A DNA stretch of 64,000 nucleotides from Tritrichomonas musculus (taxonomy: Eukaryota; Parabasalia; Tritrichomonadida; Tritrichomonadidae). The position numbers were made by a program, and so were the translations under genes. Positions 31,958-41,243 of the stretch are shown here, piece by piece. Location: positions 8,494,001-8,558,000 of the forward strand of contig JAPFFF010000001.1 in NCBI GenBank assembly GCA_039105265.1. Direction: 5' to 3'. The notes under the pieces were generated by a model. The model saw only the letters and a list, made by a program, of their open reading frames with translations, ran no database searches and was not told the origin of the DNA. Numbering within the stretch: the first letter of the stretch is position 1; the number at the start of each line of letters is the position of its first letter.

Positions 31958-32522
31958 AGGTATGCTTTTCGAGGACGGGTAAGAGTAGTCTACCCGAAAA
32001 TAATTTCGGGATCGAGGAGACTCCCGTACTCGGTTTACCCGAGTAAACCCGAGTAAAATAACCGTTTTACTCGGCCATCCTCGATCCCGATTTGCCCGAA
32101 GTATTAAATTTCCGAGACAATCTCGAGGATACCCGAGGTTTCAAGTTCGAAAAAAAATTCTCATTTTTTTTATTATTTTTCTTACACTTTTGAATACTTT
32201 ATTTTAGTATTAAAGATTTTTTGTCATTGATTATAAAGCTATATCTAACATTTATTTAAAAAAAATCATATAATAAACCACTATTTCCAGCAAAATGATT
32301 CATTTTGAAAATGTATAAAGCTTATTTTTTTATTATTTTTCTGTTAATTTAAAACTCGAGTTTTTCGGGTAAAAAAGTGAAAATTTACCCGAGTAAAAAA
32401 ATGTGAACTAAAAAAAATAAACGTTAGAGTAAAATCTTTTTCTCGAAAAAAGTTCGAGGAATAATTTCGAGGAAGACCGTTTAATTATCCGAGTTTACCC
32501 GGGACTCCCGAAAGGCATACCT
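31958..32522. mobile_element. 565-bp Mutator-like MITE nested in Helitron copy 1
   Basis: Ends AGGTATGC with imperfect inverted continuation (TTTTCGAGG on the left, CTTTCGGGA on the right). GATTTCCCTC flanks it at 31948-31957 and 32523-32532. Helitron copy 2 has this site once and uninterrupted near 37155, a natural empty site. The interior is rich in TTTACTCG/CGAGTAAA. The terminal AGGTATG resembles the outer Mutator-like element, so the two may be related. Confidence 0.9.
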
Positions 32523-33662
32523 GATTTCCCTCAAAAAATTTTAAAAAACGATATTAGAGCCATTTTGGCTTATCACACATTAAACAATTTATTTATATAT
32601 ATTTCCAAAAGATTAAAAAGTTTGTTTATTTATAAAAATCAGATTTTAATAACAGGATAAATCTATTTTTATTAAAATTTTGTTAGAACTTTTTATATGA
32701 GGTTTCAGAATAATTGATAAGAAGCAATCAAAATTTACGATCAAAAAAGAGAATAAATAACACATCACCTTTTTTTTGCTGTTTTCATTTTGATTAGTGG
32801 AACCTGCTCGAACGCGTAAGTCCTTATCGCAATATAAACCAAAATCTCGCACGAATGATATTTAACTAAAAAAATTTACTCAAGATTCTAAGATTTCCTA
32901 AATTACGATTTTTATTTTTTTAATTACTTACAATTATCTACTCTTTCATCAAAAATTTGATTTTATATTACAATATGGATATGTATATACCTTCAGCATA
33001 TTTCAGACTTCCTCTCCTAATAATTATTTTTTATAACATTGACATGCATGTAGGTTTTTAACATTTATTACGACCTTAAAACTTCCTCTCATAATAAATA
33101 TTCATTACCATCTCTTCCCAGTCTCCAAAGGGAGCCTGGTGTATAACAATTACTTTATCTAATTTCGACGGCGCCAAAATCCAAGCAAACCGAGCTGAGC
33201 GTAGCGAACATGTATTTCTTGAGCCACTACTTCGCTTCGCTCGTAGTGGCTATTAAAAGGTTAAATTTTTTTTTATTCATAATCTTATCTATTAAAATAA
33301 AATTACCCATTAATTTATAATAATTATTCTAAATTATTCTATATTTTTTAATTAGCTATTTTATGAGAGATAAGATTGAAACAGATAAATAAGATTAGAT
33401 GATATTGAATGTAAATGACGAAATTTGATGAGATTAGATGAGAATGATGAGATTAATTGAATTTGGATGTACAGATGAAAAAAATGAGAATAAAGTAAAA
33501 TGATGAGAACAGATTTGTTACTTTATTCTAATTTTTTTAATTTGTATTTTAGGTAAATTTTTCATCGTCAAAGGTCAAAATTTCAAAATCTAGAATTTTC
33601 TTTTTTAGAAAAAAAATAATGGTTTAAATTTTGATATTATACAGAAAAAAATTAGTATACAG

Positions 33663-35144
33663 AGAAGGGCGCAAGCAGAAATTAATTATGTTGAAAAAAT
33701 ATATGATATGAAAATATCAATTAAATATATCAAATATATTAATTTTTATTTAATATAAAATTTTTTATTATAGTTTTTGAAGATATTAATATACACTTGC
33801 AAAAAACGTTTTTTATTCAAAAAGTTTAGGTATTTCATTCAAAATAAAAAAAATCTTTTTTGGAAAATATATTAAAAACAATATAAAATAAATTTAAATA
33901 AAAAATGTAATTAAATAATATATTTTTTAATGTTTTATTTTTTAATTTAAATAATTAAAAATTGATTATAATTATTGACTTATCTGATTCTTTATTTTGT
34001 TTTTTCAGCATTTGGACTTTTTTTAATTCTCTTCTTCTTTTTCTAATTGAAAATACATTTCTACATAAAAAATAATTTGCTAAACTCTTATCAGAAATCT
34101 GAGTATTCATCAGTTGAAACATAATTCTATCTTCATTAGTTGACCAAGGTCTTTGTGATAAAACATTTTTTCTTTCAATTATTAACGCTTCAAGTTTATC
34201 AACCGGGCATTTAAAATATTGACTTAATTGATTAAGATCCAAGTGATAATAAGTACAAAGAAGTTGATCAAGCTGATTAATTTCATCTTGATTCCATTCT
34301 TTCCTTGCATTGTAAATATTATTTATATTTATAAGACGACTCATTATTTGTTCACCACTATTAGGATTTGGGATTGGCACTTTTTTATATGGAGCATCGT
34401 TAACTAATACTTCTAAGGCATGAATAAATTCAATCATTAAATTAACATCAAAATTGTTTTTAATTCTAACAAATGATAATAATAAATCAGCCAATTCATA
34501 TGGTGAATGATTGAATTTAAAATCAACATTTCCATTTTTTAAAACGCAACCGCCATAATTCAATCGTTTTGTTTTGGGTGGTATAAATATATTTTCTGCA
34601 TCTCTGTTGACATATTCGTATCTACTAAAATTGTGCCTGATAACTTTCCAACGATTATCATTATCACAAATAGTTCTGACCACTTTATTCAAATTTGTAT
34701 TAATAACTTTTATTTTTTTTCAGAAATATTTGAGAATGATATTCAGAAATAAATTGAACGCTCAGAATTATTTGAGAATGATACTCAGAAAAAAAAAAGA
34801 TGGATCTTTGAAAAAGTTCAATTTTCGAATTTTATATCTTGAAATTTTATAATGATAAGTAGTATATTTTAACTAATATAATTATAGTTTACGATTTTAT
34901 TAAAATCTGAGCCACTTTTATCACAATTTAACCTACAGATTTTAGTAAAATAAATCTTTATTTTTATTTTATGTTTTCTCTAATTTAAAGAAAAGATGAC
35001 ACATTAATATTAGTATAATTAATTTGCAATTAAATATTACTTTATATATTTATATTAATTATAAAATAAGAATAAATATTTAATGGAAAAACATAAAAAT
35101 ATATTTGAGAGAAAAACGATAATTTTTTCTGCTTGCGCCCTTCT
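33663..35144. mobile_element. 1.48-kb TIR transposon carrying a Myb-like gene, nested in Helitron copy 1
   Basis: Inverted termini AGAAGGGCGCAAGCAGAAA (19 bp) bound the element. GTATACAG flanks it at 33655-33662 and 35145-35152, an 8-bp duplication. Helitron copy 2 holds the site once and uninterrupted near 36015-36022. The only gene is a minus-strand Myb-like frame. No DDE transposase seen, so it probably depends on a partner elsewhere. Confidence 0.9.
33955..34692 (-). CDS. Myb/SANT-like DNA-binding protein of the nested transposon
   Basis: A 245-residue protein. Residues 131-175 (KEWNQDEINQLDQLLCTYYH, then LNQLSQYFKC and a helix) and 182-222 (RPWSTNEDRIMFQLMNTQIS, then SLANYFLCRN and a basic helix IRKRRREL) look like two Myb/SANT-type three-helix units: an aromatic and acidic first helix and a basic third helix. 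The first 110 residues have no recognised fold. It lies entirely within the 33663-35144 element, so it is likely a transposon accessory DNA-binding protein like the Myb proteins of Harbinger elements, although the 8-bp target duplication does not fit Harbinger. A captured host Myb gene is the alternative. Confidence 0.6.
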   Translation of the reverse strand: MNKVVRTICDNDNRWKVIRHNFSRYEYVNRDAENIFIPPKTKRLNYGGCVLKNGNVDFKFNHSPYELADLLLSFVRIKNNFDVNLMIEFIHALEVLVNDAPYKKVPIPNPNSGEQIMSRLININNIYNARKEWNQDEINQLDQLLCTYYHLDLNQLSQYFKCPVDKLEALIIERKNVLSQRPWSTNEDRIMFQLMNTQISDKSLANYFLCRNVFSIRKRRRELKKVQMLKKQNKESDKSIIIINF

Positions 35145-35161
35145 GTATACAGTGCTAAAGA

Positions 35162-35188
35162 CACTTTTTGAGCGAAGCTCAAAAAGTG
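35162..35188. repeat. terminal hairpin of Helitron copy 1
   Basis: A 12-bp perfect stem (CACTTTTTGAGC and inverse) with a 3-base GAA loop, apex GCGAAGC, 10 bases before the CTTG end. The counterpart in copy 2 is at 35987-36013. A hairpin here is the classical 3' Helitron terminator signal. Confidence 0.85.
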
Positions 35189-35976
35189 GTGTCCCTTGTT
35201 TATATTAAACTATTGAGCAAGTATCCGGAGAAACATTTTTGGTTTTTCTATTTATTGTAGTTATTGAAATATAAGAGTTTCAAATTGAATAAAGACGTTA
35301 AAAAGTTTCATGTACTGCCCCTCTGCATAAACTCATAATTTTCATAATTTTGAAATTCGCCTTTTAGGTAAAAAAATATTCGCCTTTTAGGTTAAAATAA
35401 TTCATATCACTTGTGATATAAATATAAAAAATGATAAATTTCGAGTTCTTCCTCATGAAATATAAATTACTTATATAATTATATTTAAAAATAATATAAT
35501 TAAAAAAATAATAAAAAATTGTTTTTTGAATTAGGATAACCAGATTAGGATTCAATTTTTTTCAAAAAAATAATTTATTTTTATCTTAAATTCCTCCCGA
35601 AAAATATGTCTTTTTTATATTATATTTATCATTAATACTGTCATTTATAAATTATATATTGAAAGAAAAATGATCTGTCGAGTGGATAGAAGTTTCCATA
35701 CCTTTGCGAAAATACCAGGGATGGTAAAAGAGTAACTCGAGTAAACTCGGGTAAATAAACGGTTTCTACTCGAAATTTACTCGGGAAAATGTTCGAGTAA
35801 ACCGTCTACTCGAGAGTGAAATTTTTTAATTCACATTTCATCATTTTCGAGTATTTTCTGTCAATTACTCTGAGTAAAATTGATTATTTAATAATAAAGT
35901 ATTTTTGTATAAAATAAAAAGCTTATTTATCTTATTTAAAATATTTTTATTTCTTATCTACTTTTGGTTATTTAAA

Positions 35977-38926
35977 CAAGGGACGCCACTTTTTGAGCTT
36001 CGCTCAAAAAGTGTCTTTAGCACTGTATACTAATTTTTTTCTGTATAATATCAAAATTTAAACCATTATTTTTTTTTCTAAAAAAGAAAATTCTAGATTT
36101 TGAAATTTTGACCTTTGACGATGAAAAATTTACCTAAAATACAAATTAAAAAAATTAGAATAAAGTAACAAATCTGTTCTCATCATTTTACTTTATTCTC
36201 ATTTTTTTCATCTGTACATCCAAATTCAATTAATCTCATCATTCTCATCTAATCTCATCAAATTTCGTCATTTACATTCAATATCATCTAATCTTATTTA
36301 TCTGTTTCAATCTTATCTCTCATAAAATAGCTAATTAAAAAATATAGAATAATTTAGAATAATTATTATAAATTAATGGGTAATTTTATTTTAATAGATA
36401 AGATTATGAATAAAAAAAAATTTAACCTTTTAATAGCCACTACGAGCGAAGCGAAGTAGTGGCTCAAGAAATACATGTTCGCTACGCTCAGCTCGGTTTG
36501 CTTGGATTTTGGCGCCGTCGAAATTAGATAAAGTAATTGTTATACACCAGGCTCCCTTTGGAGACTGGGAAGAGATGGTAATGAATATTTATTATGAGAG
36601 GAAGTTTTAAGGTCGTAATAAATTTTAAAAACCTACATGCATGTCAATGTTATAAAAAATAATTATTAGGAGAGGAAGTCTGAAATATGCTGAAGGTATA
36701 TACATATCCATATTGTAATATAAAATCAAATTTTTGATGAAAGAGTAGATAATTGTAAGTAATTAAAAAAATAAAAATCGTAAATTAGGAAATCTTAGAA
36801 TCTTGAGTAAATTTTTTTAGTTAAATATCATTCGTGCGAGATTTTGGTTTATATTGCGATAAGGACTTACGCGTTCGAGCAGGTTCCACTAATCAAAATG
36901 AAAACAGCAAAAAAAAAGGTGATGTGTTATTTATTCTCATTTTTGATCGTAAATTTTCAATGCTTCTTATCAATTATTCTGAAACCTCATATAAAAAGTT
37001 CTAACAAAATTATAATAAAAATAGATTTATCCTGTTATTAAAATCTGATTTTTATAAATAAACAAACTTTTTAATCTTTTGGAAATATATATAAATAAAT
37101 TGTTTAATGTGTGATAAGCCAAAATGGCTCTAATATCGTTTTTTAAAATTTTTTGAGGGAAATCTTTAATATATATGGATAAAAAAATATTTAAAACTTT
37201 TAGTTGCAGGTGGGAGTTTAATTCGCGTAATTAGTTCCACCTGCAACTAAGTTGCGATAGCTGCAGGTGGAAGTTTGAAATGGTACATTTAAGTAATTAC
37301 TTCCACCTGAAGCTATCGCAGTTTAGCTGCAGGTGGAAGTTCAATTCGCGTAATTAGTTCCAACTGCAGCTAAGTTGCGATAGCTGCAGGTGGAAGTTTG
37401 AAATGGTACATTTAAGTAATTACTTCCACCTGCAGCTATCGCAGCTCAGCCGCAGGTGGAAACTTGGTTTCCTTATTTCTTTACTTCCACCTGCAGCTGA
37501 GAAGCGATAGCCGCAGGTGGAAGGCTAAATTGGTAAATAGTGATTTTCCACCTGCAGCTGTCGCAGCTCAGCCGCAGGTGGAAACTTGGTTTCCTTATTT
37601 CTTTACCTCCACCTGCAGCTGAGAAGCGATAGCCGCAGGTGGAAGGCTAAATTGGTAAATAGTGATTTTCCACCTGCAGCTGTCGCAGCTCAGCCGCAGG
37701 TGGAAACTTGGTTTCCTTATTTCTTTACCTCCACCTGCAGCTGAGAAGCGATAGCCGCAGGTGGAAGGCTAAATTGGTAAATAGTGATTTTCCACCTGCA
37801 GCTGTCGCAGCTCAGCCGCAGGTGGAAACTTGGTTTCCTTATTTCTTTACTTCCACCTGCAGCTGAGAAGCGATAGCCGCAGGTGGAAGACTAAATTGCG
37901 TAATCTATAATTTGGGCTTTTGCATAACGATCACTTATTCAAAAATTCAATATTATTTTTAAAATTACGATCATCTTATGAAAAGTACTCCAAAATATGA
38001 GATGAAATTTTTTTTTATTAGGTAAATTTTGAATGATTAAATGGACAAAACTTTGAATGAGATAATTCTATCACTTTTTAAGGTGTACATGACCACATAG
38101 CTATTTAAAATGAAAACTTTGAACATTTTACAAATTTTAATTTGAGCTTAATAGAATATATAGAAACAACTTGAACAAATGAAACAACAAATAATTACAT
38201 TGTAAAAAAAAATAGGAAATAATTATATGGAGGCGTAAAAAGATCATTTTTTAATAGATTAGGATTATGATTAAAAAAAATTTTTTTATTAGCCACTACC
38301 TCGCTTCGCTCGTAGTGGCTCAAGCAATCCGACTTCGCTGCGCTCAGCTCGGATTGCTTGTATTTTGGCGACCTCAACATTCGATCTGTTATATATTGAT
38401 ATGTGATTATTATCTTAATATTTCATCGAGACATTGAAGGTCTCTACATGTTTGTATTACAATAAAAAAATAATTTGAAGCTGAGAAAAATGATAAAAAT
38501 GAGCCAGTAGTAAAATGAAAATCGTAATTTTGGTAATTTGTCCAACTTTCAAATTTTTTTTTGTAGATCATAGATATTTGCGTTTTCCGATTATTATGGA
38601 GAGTAGTGCTTACGAATTTGAGAGGCTTGGTCAATCAAAATGGAAATAGTAAAAAATATATGAAGTGAGAGAGCTTAAATTTATAACGATATTTGATCGA
38701 AAATTTTCATTCAAAATATTATTTTTCTGAAAACTCATATAAAAAGTTATCAAAATTTTCATAAATAGATTACTAATATCTTATTAAAAAAAAGTAATTT
38801 ATTAAAGCAAAATCACTTAATAAGCATATTATTTTTTATATTAAACAGAATATATTTTAGCTTAGTTCCAAATATGCTGCAATGTGTTTTTTTGGCAAAT
38901 TTGTGGGTTATCTTTATATATATAGA
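35977..38926 (-). mobile_element. Helitron-like non-autonomous element, copy 2 (inverted)
   Basis: A 2,950-bp copy on the minus strand, from TCTATATATATAAAG (38926 inward) to CCCTTG (35977). It lacks the two insertions found in copy 1 and has four satellite units in place of six. Where compared, the sequence is nearly identical: the 61- and 74-codon frames are the same in both copies, and another differs by a few residues. It is inserted in the hAT-like element at an A|T site, so it is younger than that element. Confidence 0.75.
37201..37889. repeat. hairpin satellite, four 122-bp units (mirror of 30979-31912)
   Basis: Inverse-orientation array with the variant block first (37201-37440), then four regular units to 37889. 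Unit sequence and loops match the left array. Confidence 0.95.
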
Positions 38927-39412
38927 TAAATCAAAATAATTTATGTTCAAATGTAAATATATATGTTTTAATGAAATTTTGTGTCATATACAATCATTTT
39001 ATTCATAAATTTAATAAACCAAAGTAAAGTTTGTAAAAAGATTGCTTTAATTCAATTTGGAATTAAATTTATTGTAATTAAGAATACCATCAATAAGTAA
39101 TTAAAATCTTATTTTTTTTTAGTATTTATCATTTGTATAGTAAATAAATAAAAAAGCTTTTGAAATGTATTCTAAAAACTATTTTTATTAAAAAAAAAAA
39201 AAAAAATGGGAGTCGAACCAGTGATTACGAGTAAACTCGAGTAAATAAGTTATAATTGAATAGCATGAGTAAAGACGAGTAAAAATAAATTTAAAAACGG
39301 TTTTTTTACTCGAGTTTACTCGAGTAATATAGAGTACGAGGCTTACTCGAGTAAGAAAAATTTTCGAGTAGCCTTTCTTTACTCGTACTCGATTTCCATC
39401 CCTGGAAAATAC

Positions 39413-40865
39413 ATTTATCTTTTTTTAATTTTTTAAAAAACTGATTTTGGAACATTTTTATAAATATAATTATATATATATTAAGTTATATCTTAAAATT
39501 AAAAAATAAATATGAAAATTAATTAAAATATACATAATTAAAAAAAAAAAAAAATTGAATAATACTGTTCAAACAATATTTCATATTCAAAATATATATT
39601 TATCTTCAGATATATAGCACATAAGAAAATATTTTTATATAAAGTAGATATTTATTAAAGTATTTTATTTAATTATTAATATGACTTAATGACTCTTTTC
39701 TTTTAAATAGATTCATATCCTTATCTTCTTTTCTTTTGAAAAGTTTTTTTTCTCAAAAATACTTGTATGATCATTCAAATTCAAATTTAAATAATAAAAT
39801 CATGATTTTTGAAATAATTCTTCATTCATTTATTTTGAATTTTTAATATATGGTTTGATGCTAATAAATAATTAAAATTATAAATGGTATAAAATTATCA
39901 TCATTCGTTAAAATCTGAGAAAAGAATATTTTATTTTTTCCTCTAAAATATATAACTTTAATAATATTTTAATTAATATATTTAATTTATATATAATATG
40001 TTTGAATTATTTTAACTTAAAATATTTTATTATATAAAATATTTTTTAAGATAAGCTTATTTTTATATCAGAAAAAAATTCTGAAGGCCGTTCCCATTTT
40101 TCTAAAAGTTAATTTTAAAGCAGGGATGGTCAATGTTGAAAAAATTGATCAACGGCGTCACTTTTTTGGTGGCTCGTTGTCAACGTTAACTTCGTTATTT
40201 CAATTTCAACGATCAACGATAAGTGTTTCGTTGAAATTGATCGCCCAAAAAAATGACACTTTTTTATTTCTATCGTCGTTGATTTAAAATTAAATTATCA
40301 TTTCTATAACATATATATATTTGGTATTTATATAGTATAGATATGATAATGATATTTACTAATTTTTCAAAATAATAATACTTTATTAAATCATACCAAA
40401 TATATATTGAATCGAAAAAGTTTGATCAACCCAATAAAAATACCTGTTTTTTAGGTAAAAAATTGACCTCGGCGATCAATATTCTAAATTTTTTTCTCTC
40501 TTTTCCCTCCCTCCCCTCGACAACATTTTTCGCACACAATTATTTGACCTTTTTGATCGGTATTAATTGAAAAAATTGAGAAGATATTTGGTGGCCCAAT
40601 AACTACCTTTTTTTTTTTTTTTCACCCATTTTTCTTTTTTGGCCCAGTACCAACCTATAATAAAATAAAAAAAAAAAAGAAATTTGATCTTCTATTTTTT
40701 CTATAATTGTATTAAATTTTTTCCATCAATTCACTGATGAATAATAAATATTTCTATATTATTATTATATTTATATATATTATATATAGTTTATAAATAA
40801 AGAAAATAATAAAATAACATTTAAATTAAAATATATAGCAGGATATAATTATTTTAAATTCAAAT
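39413..40865. other. AT-rich intergenic DNA with an isolated hAT-like terminus
   Basis: No gene seen. At 40121 a CAGGGATGG followed by TCAATGTTGAAAAAATTGA matches the start of the hAT-like element at 35716 for nine bases. I could not find its partner terminus, so it is probably a truncated end. The last eight bases (ATTCAAAT, 40858-40865) are the target duplication of the next element. Confidence 0.45.
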
Positions 40866-41051
40866 TTTGCCCTTCGACAATTTTTATAATTACGTCATGA
40901 CCAAACTTTTTCAATTTATTTGACCAAATAAAAAATCATTTACGTTTAACGATTACGTCTACGTTTTTATAGAAAAAGTTTTCACAATTACGTCTTATTT
41001 TCTTAATAAAAAGTTTATCTTTATATATAATAAATATAACCACCTTTTGTA

Positions 41052-41168
41052 AAGAGCGATAGCTTAGTGGCTTAAGCTCATTGAGGGAGGAGCGTTAAAG
41101 GGTGGGGTGGCTCCTAATTTGGCCCTAAAAGTCCGCGGTTCGAAAAAAAGAGGTTTTGCTTTTTTTTT
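41052..41168 (+). other. tRNA-like Pol III unit, left part of the hAT element
   Basis: TAGCTTAGTGG (41060-41070) fits an A box and GGTTCGA (41137-41143) starts a B box 67 bases later, the spacing of a tRNA with a long variable arm. A run of T follows at 41160-41168 as a Pol III-type stop. The acceptor and T stems do not pair, so it is not a working tRNA. Confidence 0.4.
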
Positions 41169-41243
41169 AATTTCCCAAAAATTTGCGTTTATTTTTTTAA
41201 ACTTAAACGCATTAAAATTTCATTTTTATATAATGACAGAGTT

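Larger units (their letters stand above)
29942..35198 (+). mobile_element. Helitron-like non-autonomous element, copy 1
   Basis: Starts TCTATATATATAAAGATAAC after an A and ends CCCTTG before a T, with a GC-apex hairpin 10 bases before the end (35162-35188). TC at the 5' end, a 3' hairpin, no TIR and an A|T target fit Helitrons, except that the end is CTTG, not CTRR. Removing two later insertions (31958-32522 and 33663-35144, with one target duplication each) leaves about 3.19 kb that matches copy 2 in inverse orientation almost base for base. It has no Rep or helicase gene. TTTA lies on both sides of both copies, so a 4-bp duplication is an alternative. Internal frames of 61 and 74 codons are shared by both copies and have no domain. 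Confidence 0.7.
29537..35704. mobile_element. Mutator-like element (outermost left element of a nest)
   Basis: Starts AAGGTATGGAAACT and ends with its exact inverse (35691-35704). TGCGAAAATA flanks it directly at 29527-29536 and 35705-35714, a perfect 10-bp duplication typical of Mutator-like elements (9-11 bp). Only about 900 bp is its own sequence (29537-29941 and 35199-35704); the rest is a Helitron-like element with further insertions. No transposase frame, so it is non-autonomous. Its right duplication overlaps the left duplication of the hAT-like element at 35716. Confidence 0.8.
35716..39404. mobile_element. hAT-like element containing Helitron copy 2
   Basis: Starts CAGGGATGG and ends CCATCCCTG. 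GAAAATAC flanks it at 35708-35715 and 39405-39412, a perfect 8-bp duplication. Its own sequence (35716-35976 and 38927-39404, about 740 bp) is full of ACTCGAGTAAA-type motifs near both ends. The remaining 2.95 kb is Helitron copy 2. No transposase frame. It abuts the Mutator-like element, and both used the same ancestral site, CTCTGCGAAAATACATTT. Confidence 0.85.

Noticed and set aside
29942-38926. Inverted repeat as an assembly fold-back artefact
   Set aside because: The arms differ in satellite number and nested insertions and have independent flanks with matching target duplications. Long reads would still be needed to exclude it fully.
41052-41168. Functional tRNA gene
   Set aside because: A and B boxes are present but acceptor and T stems do not pair and no anticodon arm can be placed.
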